55,650 nucleotides of DNA from Comamonas sp. KCTC 72670 (GTDB lineage Bacteria > Myxococcota > Myxococcia > Myxococcales > Myxococcaceae), in contig BNCN01000023.1 of the NCBI GenBank assembly GCA_014656495.1, forward strand, positions 1-55,650. The letters are read 5' to 3'. The notes below the pieces were generated by a model. The model saw only the letters and a list, made by a program, of their open reading frames with translations, was not told where the DNA came from and searched no databases. Shown here piece by piece: positions 8,725 through 16,130 of this stretch; within the stretch, counting starts at the first letter, position 1, and every line of letters starts with the position of its first letter. The position numbers and the translations under genes were made by a program.

Positions 8725-8823
8725 GACTGCCTCACTTCGGACTGCGTAGTTTGGAAGCCCCCCGGCGCAGGCTTACCGCCGCTCCGACGAGGCCACGTAA
8801 TCCCTGATTCCCGGACGGCGAAA

Positions 8824-9030
8824 TCAGCCCCCGTAGGGGAACATCTCCTTGATGACCTTCTTCGCGTCCATGTCGCGAAGATGGCCGGTGCCGCGGCCGC
8901 TGCGCTTGGACTTCGGCGTCTTCGAGAACGTGAAGAGGTGCTTCGCGAAGGCCTTGCCGTACTTGACCTTGCCGCTCTTCTTCACTTCAAAGCGCTTCTT
9001 CGCGCTGCTGCGGGTCTTCAACTTCGGCAT
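8824..9030 (-). CDS. rpmI: 50S ribosomal protein L35
   Basis: Small basic large-subunit protein, 68 residues from the ATG of PKLKTRSSAKKRFEVKKSGK, the conserved L35 N-terminus; an upstream in-frame ATG (9051) would add seven unrelated residues and is rejected. The C-terminus (SGRGTGHLRDMDAKKVIKEM) has the usual end. It is followed by rplT. Upstream it is separated from thrS by only 168 bases, which leaves no space for infC, the gene that normally precedes it. Confidence 0.97.
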   Translation of the reverse strand: MPKLKTRSSAKKRFEVKKSGKVKYGKAFAKHLFTFSKTPKSKRSGRGTGHLRDMDAKKVIKEMFPYGG

Positions 9031-9198
9031 CGTCCTGATCCTTCCATGCACCGTGCCGCGGGACTCTTCTCGGCTGGTGCGAGAACTCTCGGATATTGGG
9101 GAACTTGGGCAGGCTCCCCTCGAAAGTGCGCCAAGATACTTAGGTGCAACAGGGAGTCAAGGCCCGTCAGCAAGCGACCTGCCAGCCGGGCCTCCCGA

Positions 9199-11127
9199 TC
9201 ACGGCAGGGCCGCTTCCTTCGCCAGCAGGGCCTCGAAGTCCGTCAACTTCATCGTCTTGAGGTCCTCGCCGCCGTACCGCCGCGGCGACACGCCCTCCCC
9301 GGCCACCTCGTTGTCGCCCACCACCAGGGTGAACGGCACCTTCTGGAGCTGCGCCTCGCGGATCTTCGCGTTCATCGACAGGCCGCGCTCGTCGAACTCC
9401 ACCCGGTAGCCCTTCGCCTTCAGGTCGTCCCGCACCTTCCGCGCGTAGTCGTTCTGCCGGTCCGCCACCGTCACCAGCACCGCCTGGATGGGCGCCAGCC
9501 AGGCCGGGAAGGCGCCGGCGAAGTGCTCGATCAGGATGGCCGTGAACCGCTCGAAGGAGCCGAAGATGGCGCGATGGAGCACCACGGGCCGGTGCGGGGC
9601 GTTGTCCTCGCCCACGTACGTCAGGTCGAAGCGCTCCGGGGCCAGGTAGTCCAGCTGCATGGTGCCCAGCTGCCACCGGCGGCCGATGCTGTCCGACACC
9701 GCGAAGTCGATCTTCGGGCCGTAGAAGGCGCCGTCACCCGGGGCCAGCTCGTAGTCCAGGCCCAGTGACTCCAGCGCCGCCTTCAGGCCGCCCTCGGCGC
9801 GATCCCACAGGGAGTCATCCCCCAGGCGCTGCTCGGGCCGGGTGGACAGCTTCACCGCGTAGGTGAGGCCCACCGCCTTGTAGACGTGGTCCAGCAGCTT
9901 CACGAAGCGGCGGACCTCGTCGGTGATCTGATCCTCGGTGCAGTAGATGTGCGCGTCGTCCTGCGCGAACTGGCGCACGCGCGTGAGACCGCCCAGCGAA
10001 CCCGCCGCCTCGTTGCGGTGCAGCACGTCCTGCGTGTGGTAGCGCAGCGGCAGGTCGCGGTAGCTGTGCTTCTTGAAGCCGTAGAACAGATGGTGCGACG
10101 GGCAGTTCATCGGCTTGAGCGAGAAGTCATGCTCCCCCGACTCGCTGTCGAGCACGAGGAACATGTTCTCCTTGTACTTGCCCCAGTGGCCGCTGGTCTC
10201 CCACAGCCCCTTGTTGAACATCAGGGGCGTCTTGATCTCCACGTAGCCGTCGTTCTGCGTCAGCTGACGCATCCAGTTCGACAGCGTGGTGTAGAGCGTG
10301 GTGCCCTTGGGGGTCCAGAAGGCGGAGCCCGGCGAGTACGGGTGGAAGTGGAAGAGGTCCAGCTCCTTGCCCAGCTTGCGGTGGTCGCGCTTCTTCGACT
10401 CCTCGATGCGGTTCAGGTACTCCGCCAGTTGCTTCTTGTCGAAGAAGGCCGTGCCGTAGACGCGCTGGAGCATCGGGTTGCGATGGTCACCGCGCCAGTA
10501 CGCGCCGCTGGAGGAGAGGATCTTGATGATGCCGATCTTCCCCGTGCTGGGCGCGTGGGGCCCCAGGCAGAAGTCCACCCAGTCGCCGTGGGTGTAGAGC
10601 GTCAGCGTCTCGGCGCCCTTGGCCGCGATGTCCTTGACGATCTCGACCTTGAACTTCTCGCCCTTCTCCTCGAACAGGCGCACGGCCTCGTCCATGGAGA
10701 TCTCCGTCCGGACGAAGGGCTGATCCCGCTTCAGCTCGGCGTTCGCCTCGGCCTCGATCTTCTCCAGGTCCTCGGGCGTGAAGGGCTTCTCGCGGAAGAA
10801 GTCGTAATAGAAGCCCTCTTCCGTCGCGGGACCGATGGTCACCTGCGTGCCGGGGAAGAGCTTCTGCACCGCGCTGGCCACCACGTGGGCGGCGTCATGG
10901 CGGATGAGCTCCAGGGACTCGGGGCTCTTGGGCGTGAAGATCTGAAGCTTCGCGTCCGCGTCCAGCTTGCGGGCCAGGTCCATGTCCTGGCCGTTCACCC
11001 GCGCGAACAGCGCCGCCTTGGCCAGACCGGGACCGATGCTCTCCCGCACGAAGTCCGCGATGGTGGTGCCCTTGGACGTCTGCTTCTGCGAGCCGTCGGG
11101 GAGCGTCACCGTGATGATGTCGGACAT
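9199..11127 (-). CDS. thrS: Threonine-tRNA ligase
   Basis: Class II synthetase that charges tRNA-Thr, 642 residues, the same length as E. coli ThrS. Domains in order: N-terminal TGS (ITVTLPDGSQKQ..GTTIADFV, about 1-65), the SAD editing domain with its HxxxH motif (HDAAHVVASAVQKLFPG), the catalytic core (KPMNCPSHHLFYG with the zinc Cys; RNEAAGSLGGLTRVRQFAQDDAHIYC), motif 3 (APHRPVVLHRAIFGSFERF), and a C-terminal anticodon-binding domain. ATG at 11127 has GAGG five bases upstream; an ATG at 11172 would start inside the upstream hairpin and is rejected. That hairpin, with a T7 tract, ends only 11 bases before the start codon. Confidence 0.97.
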   Translation of the reverse strand: MSDIITVTLPDGSQKQTSKGTTIADFVRESIGPGLAKAALFARVNGQDMDLARKLDADAKLQIFTPKSPESLELIRHDAAHVVASAVQKLFPGTQVTIGPATEEGFYYDFFREKPFTPEDLEKIEAEANAELKRDQPFVRTEISMDEAVRLFEEKGEKFKVEIVKDIAAKGAETLTLYTHGDWVDFCLGPHAPSTGKIGIIKILSSSGAYWRGDHRNPMLQRVYGTAFFDKKQLAEYLNRIEESKKRDHRKLGKELDLFHFHPYSPGSAFWTPKGTTLYTTLSNWMRQLTQNDGYVEIKTPLMFNKGLWETSGHWGKYKENMFLVLDSESGEHDFSLKPMNCPSHHLFYGFKKHSYRDLPLRYHTQDVLHRNEAAGSLGGLTRVRQFAQDDAHIYCTEDQITDEVRRFVKLLDHVYKAVGLTYAVKLSTRPEQRLGDDSLWDRAEGGLKAALESLGLDYELAPGDGAFYGPKIDFAVSDSIGRRWQLGTMQLDYLAPERFDLTYVGEDNAPHRPVVLHRAIFGSFERFTAILIEHFAGAFPAWLAPIQAVLVTVADRQNDYARKVRDDLKAKGYRVEFDERGLSMNAKIREAQLQKVPFTLVVGDNEVAGEGVSPRRYGGEDLKTMKLTDFEALLAKEAALP

Positions 11128-11138
11128 ACGAACCTCGG

Positions 11139-11182
11139 AAAAAAAGCGGGCGGCAGGCTCTTTAGAAGCCATGCCGCCCGCT
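11139..11182 (-). terminator. Terminator between tRNA-Val and thrS (possible thrS attenuator)
   Basis: On the minus strand a 15-bp stem with one bulge (arms 11182-11167 and 11159-11145; outer part AGCGGGCGGCA / TGCCGCCCGCT) is followed by seven T residues. It begins about 20 bases after the tRNA-Val 3' end, and its T tract ends about 11 bases before the thrS ATG, next to the ribosome site. Confidence 0.9.
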
Positions 11183-11201
11183 GAAAGTCACTCTCTGATG
11201 A

Positions 11202-11273
<72 letters not shown>

Positions 11274-11302
11274 TTGGCGTTGCAGCCGCTTTGGTGGCGC
11301 GG

Positions 11303-11332
11303 GGAATACCAGCGGGCTCCCCGAGCTGTCAA
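11303..11332 (-). promoter_or_regulatory. Sigma-70 promoter for tRNA-Val
   Basis: On the minus strand a consensus TTGACA (11332-11327), an 18-nt spacer and TATTCC (11308-11303), 29 nt upstream of the mature tRNA 5' end. It is probably also the source of any read-through transcription into thrS. Confidence 0.7.
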
Positions 11333-11351
11333 GGAAACATAGAAGCCCGCT

Positions 11352-12059
11352 TCAACTCTTCCCGCGCGCCTTCGGATCCGCCGTCTCCAGCAGCGCATGG
11401 ACCCGGGCCATGACGGCATCGAACATCGCCGGGGTCAGCCGCCCCGTCTGCGTGTTCTGCTGGCTGACGTGGTAGCAGCCCAGCAGCGTCCGGCCGCCCG
11501 GCAGGCTCAGCTCGGCGCCATGACCGAACGCGGGCCGGGGAGACGGCACGACCATCCCCTGCCGCGCCAGGGCCACCAGCGCGGCGTTCCAGCCGATGGC
11601 CCCCAGCGCCAGGAGCACCCGCCCCGGCAGCAGGGCCAGCTCCCGGTCCAGGAAGGGCGCGCAGCGGACCAGCTCCTCCGGGAGGGGCTTGTTGTCGGGC
11701 GGAGCACAGCGCGCCGCGGAGACGATGAAGGCGTCCTTCAACCGGAGCCCGTCGTCCCGGTGCTCGCTGAGCGTCTGGTTCGCGAAGCCCGCGCGGTGCA
11801 GGCCGGCGTAGAGGAAGTCCCCCGAGCGATCGCCGGTGAACATCCGCCCCGTCCGGTTCGCCCCATGGGCCGCCGGCGCCAGCCCCACGATGATGAGCCG
11901 GGCCTTCGGGTCACCAAAGCCCGGGACGGGCAGGCCCCAGTAGCTCCAGTCGCGGTAGGCGCGGCGCTTCACCCGCGCCACCTCCTCCCGCCACTCCACC
12001 AGCCGCGGGCAGGCCCGGCAGCCGGTGATCTCCTTGTGCAGCGCCTCCAGCTTCGTCAC
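11352..12059 (-). CDS. Type-5 uracil-DNA glycosylase (UDGb)
   Basis: Removes uracil and other deaminated bases from DNA at the start of base excision repair. The 235 residues carry the family-5 signature: GLAPAAHGANRTGRMFTGDR (motif A region, about 59-78) and HVSQQNTQTGRLT (motif B, about 200-212), plus four cysteines (CRACPRL near 14-17; ARC and RCAP further on) expected to hold a 4Fe-4S cluster. Motif A lacks the catalytic Asp/Asn of family-1 enzymes, as is usual for UDGb. Motif B reads HVSQ where HPSQ is more common. The GTG start overlaps the stop of the upstream AI-2E-type permease gene (GTGA), so the two are translationally coupled. Confidence 0.88.
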   Translation of the reverse strand: MTKLEALHKEITGCRACPRLVEWREEVARVKRRAYRDWSYWGLPVPGFGDPKARLIIVGLAPAAHGANRTGRMFTGDRSGDFLYAGLHRAGFANQTLSEHRDDGLRLKDAFIVSAARCAPPDNKPLPEELVRCAPFLDRELALLPGRVLLALGAIGWNAALVALARQGMVVPSPRPAFGHGAELSLPGGRTLLGCYHVSQQNTQTGRLTPAMFDAVMARVHALLETADPKARGKS

Positions 12060-13309
12060 GGCGACCGGGACTCCCCCGTGTAGAGCGCCGTCCGGCGGTA
12101 CCGCTGCACCACCACGCTCAGCACCACCTTGAGGATGGCCGCCACCGGCACCGCGAGCAGGATGCCCACGAACCCGAACAGCTCACCGAAGGCGAGGATG
12201 GCCAGGATGATGGCCACCGGGGCCAGGCCGACCTTCTCACCGACGATGCGCGGGGTGATGACGAAACCCTCCAGCATCTGCCCGATGACGAAGGTCGCCG
12301 CCACCGCCGCGAGCTGCCACGGCCCCTGCCAGGACAGCATCAGCCCCACCAGCGACAGGACGATGCCCACGCCCGTGCCCAGGTACGGCACCATGTTGCC
12401 GAACCCGGCGATGACGCCAATGACGATGGCCATGTCGATGCGCGCCGCGGACAGCCCCACCGCATAGATGCCCGACAGCACCGCGCCCACGATGAGCTGC
12501 CCGCGCACGAAGGCGGAGAGCACCTCATCCACCTCCGCGAAGCGCCGGCTCACCAGCCCCACCGCTCGCCGGGGCAGCAGGTCCTTCACCATGCCCGTCA
12601 GCCGCGGGTAGTCCTGGAGGAAGAAGAAGGCCAGCACCGGCACCACCGACAGGCCCAGCAACGTCACCACGAGGCGCGCCGTGTTGCCCGCGAAGCTCGC
12701 GAGGATGCGCGCCGCGGCGGGGCCCGCGCTCTGGACCAGGTCCGACGCCTGCTTGCCGAGCTCGGCCGTGCGCTGGCGCACCAGGTCCGGCAGCGAGTGC
12801 CCGACCAGCGCCTCCACCCTCGGCACCACCTGGGTGCTCGCGCGGTTGAAGAAGTCCGGCAGCTTCGACGCCTCCTCCCGGAACACCGGGATGAGGTACA
12901 GCACCGAGCCCACCAGCAGCAGCGTCCCCGCGGCGAAGACGAGCGTCGTCCCCCACGTGCGGTCCAACCGCCGCTTCTCCAGCTCCGTCACGATGGGGTT
13001 GAAGATGTAGGCGCCCGCCAGCGCGAGCAGCACCGGCACCGCCACGCCACCGAACACGGAGAGCAGCGCGAACACGAGCCCCAGCGAGCCCACCATCACC
13101 GCAGACCACCACAGGTCGATGCGCCGAGCGTCGGCTTCCGTCAACGTGCTGGCATCCACGGCCACCGGCTCCGCGACGACGTCCAAGGGCGCGGCGGCCT
13201 CGCCGGACCGTGCTTTTGCAACGGCCACGGCGGCCTCGGGTGCCGCGACGGCCTGGAGCACATTCGCGGGCCGGGCCTGCGGCGGCGCCACGGGCACGGG
13301 CTTCTTCAC
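12056..13309 (-). CDS. AI-2E family (PerM/UPF0118) membrane transporter
   Basis: Polytopic inner-membrane protein, 417 residues. An Ala/Pro-rich cytoplasmic N-terminus of about 65 residues precedes some eight predicted helices: WWSAVMVGSLGLVFALLSVF, the second pair around GAYIFNPIVTELEKRRLDR (a conserved family segment), then hydrophobic stretches near the C-terminus (AIVIGVIAGFGNMVPYLGTG, VTPRIVGEKVGLAPVAIILA). The PYLG and ITPRIVG signatures are typical of the AI-2E permease family. The family exports small molecules or ions; the substrate here cannot be told. The GTG start has no strong ribosome site close by, so the N-terminus is uncertain. The stop overlaps the UDG start. Confidence 0.85.
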   Translation of the reverse strand: MKKPVPVAPPQARPANVLQAVAAPEAAVAVAKARSGEAAAPLDVVAEPVAVDASTLTEADARRIDLWWSAVMVGSLGLVFALLSVFGGVAVPVLLALAGAYIFNPIVTELEKRRLDRTWGTTLVFAAGTLLLVGSVLYLIPVFREEASKLPDFFNRASTQVVPRVEALVGHSLPDLVRQRTAELGKQASDLVQSAGPAAARILASFAGNTARLVVTLLGLSVVPVLAFFFLQDYPRLTGMVKDLLPRRAVGLVSRRFAEVDEVLSAFVRGQLIVGAVLSGIYAVGLSAARIDMAIVIGVIAGFGNMVPYLGTGVGIVLSLVGLMLSWQGPWQLAAVAATFVIGQMLEGFVITPRIVGEKVGLAPVAIILAILAFGELFGFVGILLAVPVAAILKVVLSVVVQRYRRTALYTGESRSP

Positions 13310-13489
13310 GGCGGCGGGCGATTGACCTTTCCTGCGGCGTCCGATGGCGGTCTCCTCTTCAGTGCAGCCCTACTACGGCGGCGGCGTGGCGTGATTGCTC
13401 ATCACGAAAGCGCCGGAATCATCGCCGGACGGCTTCAATTTGGAAGTTCGGGCCCCTTCGCCCGCTCGCCTGCCGGGCGCCTCGGTCCC

Positions 13490-13852
13490 TCACTCGGAGG
13501 TTCCGGTCTGGCTTCCCGTCGCTCGGAGGCGAATCGTCAGCCGGGCGCGGGCCCCGCTGGCCTCGTAGTACGTCGTATACGGCCAGTACCCCTGCTTCTT
13601 CACCTCGATCTGGTGCAGGCCGATACCGACACCGAGCCCCTTGGGCGAGCCGGTGAAATCACTGCACAGCCCCTGCCAGACGCCATCCAGATACACCTCG
13701 GCGTCCGTGGGCTCGCACAGGAGCGCCAGATTGCCGCTCGGGTTCTCCGCCTCCGCCATCAGCGCGCGGGCCTTCACCAGGGAGTCCGGCTCCTGACGCT
13801 TCGCGCACGCCGCGGCTCCACACAGCACCACCGTCAACAAGACCTTCCGCAT
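13490..13852 (-). CDS. PEGA-domain lipoprotein
   Basis: Small outer-envelope lipoprotein, about 120 residues. A signal peptide ends in a lipobox (LCGAAAC, then AKRQEPDSL), followed by a PEGA-like beta domain: GNLALLCEPTDAEVYLDGVW, then GLGVGIGLHQIEVKKQGYW and a closing strand ARLTIRLR. PEGA domains are common in myxobacterial surface proteins; their ligand is generally unknown. ATG at 13852 is preferred over the adjacent GTG at 13855. A 46-base gap separates it from the upstream LPP20-like gene on the same strand, so they may be co-transcribed. Confidence 0.75.
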   Translation of the reverse strand: MRKVLLTVVLCGAAACAKRQEPDSLVKARALMAEAENPSGNLALLCEPTDAEVYLDGVWQGLCSDFTGSPKGLGVGIGLHQIEVKKQGYWPYTTYYEASGARARLTIRLRATGSQTGTSE

Positions 13853-13898
13853 CACCCTGCCTGGAACCTCGACGCCATGAATGTATTCGCCCGCCAGG

Positions 13899-14714
13899 CT
13901 ACTGGGTGACGATGACGACCCGGCCCTCGGCCAGGAAGCGCGTGTTCGCCTCGACGAGCGCCTTCACGTCCTCCGAAGCCAAGACCAGGTCCGAGCCCTG
14001 GGAGCGGGTGGCCTTCACGACCAGGGGCTTGTCGCCCACCAGGGCCGCCTTCTTCGCCGCATCCAGGCTCTGGAACCAAGCAGCGACGCCCGTCGCGCGT
14101 CGGCTCTCGCTGGAGAGCGCCGCCGCCCCATAGAGGGCCTTGCCGCTGCTGTCCAACAGGCGGGGCGACAACACCGGCTGGACACCCAAGCCGCGCGCGT
14201 CCACCACCAGCCCCGTGAACTTCTTCGCGCCCGCCGCGTTGACGGCGATCACCGCATCCGCGCCCGGTGGAGGAAAGAGCGACGCGCTGAGGGCCGCCAG
14301 TGGCAGCTCCACGTCAATCTCCACGCCGCTGTCGGAGAAGAAGCGCCGGGCGACGACCTTGTAGCCGCCAATCGCCGCCTCAACGCGCTTGCGCACGTCG
14401 TCCTGGGCCAGCGCGTCCGCCACGGTTTGGTCCGCGCTGATGGGGAGACGGCGCGCCTGTTCGAGGAGGTTCTGCGTGGCGACCTGCTTGGCGGTCCGCT
14501 CGGCGCCCAGGCGGGCCTGCCCGGGGTTCGAGGCCTTCAGGTCCGGGGCGCCGGCCCCCGTGGCCCGCAGGACCTGCCCTTCCCAATTCACTCCCGGTGC
14601 CCCCGGTGCCGTCATCACGGCGGCGGCGGTGGGCTTCGGGGCCTTCGCCTCCTTGCCCTGACCGAGCGCGGTCAGCGGCACGGCCAGCAACATCCCCCAC
14701 AGCGAGTGCCTCAC
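13899..14714 (-). CDS. Exported LPP20-like protein of unknown function
   Basis: A predicted secreted protein of 271 residues. The GTG at 14714 is preceded by GGAGG at ideal spacing and opens a signal peptide (RHSLWGMLLAVPLTALGQG); an ATG at 14747 would add 11 residues ahead of it. The middle contains NWEGQVLRATGAGAPDL and QARLGAERTAKQVATQNLLE, the pattern of LPP20/FlgT-type domains (about 45-140). The second half has FTGLVVDARGLGVQPVLSPR and LLDSSGKALYGA, a segment also found in such proteins. No catalytic residues are evident. It probably belongs to the envelope and is paired with the PEGA lipoprotein downstream. Confidence 0.6.
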   Translation of the reverse strand: MRHSLWGMLLAVPLTALGQGKEAKAPKPTAAAVMTAPGAPGVNWEGQVLRATGAGAPDLKASNPGQARLGAERTAKQVATQNLLEQARRLPISADQTVADALAQDDVRKRVEAAIGGYKVVARRFFSDSGVEIDVELPLAALSASLFPPPGADAVIAVNAAGAKKFTGLVVDARGLGVQPVLSPRLLDSSGKALYGAAALSSESRRATGVAAWFQSLDAAKKAALVGDKPLVVKATRSQGSDLVLASEDVKALVEANTRFLAEGRVVIVTQ

Positions 14715-14837
14715 GGGAAATCCTCCAGCCCTCAACCGACGCAGCACGTCGTCTCAGGGTCGAATGGCGCCCCATTCAACGGGCCTGCTTCCGGGGAAGT
14801 CAAGGCAGGCACCGCGGGCACAGCGCGGGTACGTTCT

Positions 14838-15176
14838 TCAGTTCTCGTTGCCGTGACGGTCGACGTAGGCGTCGATCATCTTGCGGTGGCGGTCGGTGAG
14901 CAGCGTGAAGCGGACACCCGAGCGCTCGCGCTTGGCCGTGCCCAGCTCCGCCCACTCGCGCACCACTTCACCCTCGGCGTAGATGATCTCCTCCGAGCCC
15001 GGGAGCTGGAACTGGAGGCCGATGCGCTTCGCCTCGTGCTGAGGCTCGAGCAGCCGGGCGAGGCTCAGCCCTTCCTGGCTGATGTCCGCGGCCCGCGACA
15101 TGTACGGCACGCCACCCATGTACTTGTTCAGGTAGATGTCGAGGGGCGCCCGCTTGTTCTTCCGCTTGTCGCTCAT
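14838..15176 (-). CDS. PilZ domain protein
   Basis: Single-domain cyclic-di-GMP effector candidate, 112 residues. It has both PilZ signatures: RKNKR (RxxxR, residues 5-9) and DISQEG (D/NxSxxG, 31-36), followed by the beta-barrel strands IGLQFQLPG, IIYAEGEVVREW and RSGVRFTLL. No output domain is attached, so it should act by binding a partner. ATG at 15176 is chosen; the frame stays open further upstream but codes nothing PilZ-like there. A long inverted repeat lies 30 bases upstream of the start. The divergent neighbour is the FKBP gene. Confidence 0.88.
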   Translation of the reverse strand: MSDKRKNKRAPLDIYLNKYMGGVPYMSRAADISQEGLSLARLLEPQHEAKRIGLQFQLPGSEEIIYAEGEVVREWAELGTAKRERSGVRFTLLTDRHRKMIDAYVDRHGNEN

Positions 15177-15200
15177 GGCTTCTTCGCCTCCGGTCAGTGG

Positions 15201-15239
15201 TGCAACAGGTTGCTCCGGGGGTGAAGCAACCTGGATGCA
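15201..15239. promoter_or_regulatory. Inverted repeat upstream of the PilZ gene
   Basis: Perfect 9-bp arms CAGGTTGCT (15206-15214) and AGCAACCTG (15225-15233) with a 10-base spacer; the dyad extends imperfectly to TGCA on both sides (15201-15239). It sits in the divergent region between the PilZ and FKBP genes. It could be an operator or a 5'-leader hairpin. Confidence 0.5.
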
Positions 15240-15395
15240 GGGTAGAGGCGAGCGCCGAACTCGCAAGAAAACGGTCGCCGCACGGAGGCCTCGCGGGCCC
15301 GCCGTGCTTCCTCGCTGAATTCTTCGCGCGGGCTTGTGTCCACAGCGTGAGCGGGGGCGCTCTATAGTGCGCCCGTCTTCATGAAAGGTGGATGC

Positions 15396-16124
15396 ATGCG
15401 ATCGATGTGGACGGCGGCCCTGGTGTTCGCGCTCGGCGCGACGGGGGCTCAGGCGCAGGACTCGAAATCGGCGAAGAAGCCCGCGGCCAAGGCGGCACCG
15501 GCCACCGAGCCAGCGCCCGCGCCGCTCTCCGCCGAGGACGAGCAAACCATCTACACCCTCGGCCTCTCCCTCGGCCGGGACTTGTCCCTCTTCGCCCTTT
15601 CGCCCGAGGAGCTGGTCGTCCTCCAGCGGGGCATGGCGGACGGCATGGCGGGCAAGACGTCGGACGTGGACCCGAAGGAGCAGGGCCAGCGCGTCCAGGC
15701 ATTCGCCAAGGCGCGGCAGGCGCTCGCGGGCAAGGCCACGTTGGACCGCGCGGCGAAGGAGCCCGGCGCGGAGGTGCTGCCCTCGGGCGTCGTCTACAAG
15801 CAGGTGCAGGCGGGCACGGGCCGCAGCCCGCGCGCCATCGACACCGTGAAGGTCCACTATGAAGGCCGGCTGGTGGACGGCACCATCTTCGACACCTCCG
15901 CCAAGCGCGGCATCCCCGTGGAGTTCCCGCTCAACGGCGTCATCCCCTGCTGGACGCAGGGCGTGGCGAAGATGAAGGTGGGCGGCAAGGCGAAGCTCAC
16001 CTGCCCCGGCAACACCGCCTACGGCGAGCGCCCGCCCTCCGGCTCTCGCATCCCGCCCAACGCCGTCCTCGTCTTCGACGTCGAGCTCATCGACATCCCG
16101 GGCGACACGTCGCGGCAGCCGTAG
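15396..16124 (+). CDS. Exported FKBP-type peptidyl-prolyl cis-trans isomerase
   Basis: Catalyses cis-trans isomerisation of Xaa-Pro bonds in envelope proteins. The ATG at 15396 has AGGTGG upstream and opens a signal peptide (MRSMWTAALVFALGATGAQA). An Ala/Pro linker leads to a helical dimerisation segment of the FkpA/MIP type (YTLGLSLGRDL ... VLQRGMADGMAGK), and then the FKBP domain (about 135-235): VKVHYEGRLVDGTIFDTS, VIPCWTQGVAKMKVGGKAKL, CPGNTAYGERPPSGSRIPPN, LVFDVELIDI. Most pocket residues of active FKBPs are present; the usual VIPGW reads VIPCW. 242 residues. A TATAGT (15363-15368) upstream is a candidate -10 box. Confidence 0.92.
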   Translation: MRSMWTAALVFALGATGAQAQDSKSAKKPAAKAAPATEPAPAPLSAEDEQTIYTLGLSLGRDLSLFALSPEELVVLQRGMADGMAGKTSDVDPKEQGQRVQAFAKARQALAGKATLDRAAKEPGAEVLPSGVVYKQVQAGTGRSPRAIDTVKVHYEGRLVDGTIFDTSAKRGIPVEFPLNGVIPCWTQGVAKMKVGGKAKLTCPGNTAYGERPPSGSRIPPNAVLVFDVELIDIPGDTSRQP

Positions 16125-16130
16125 TCCCCC

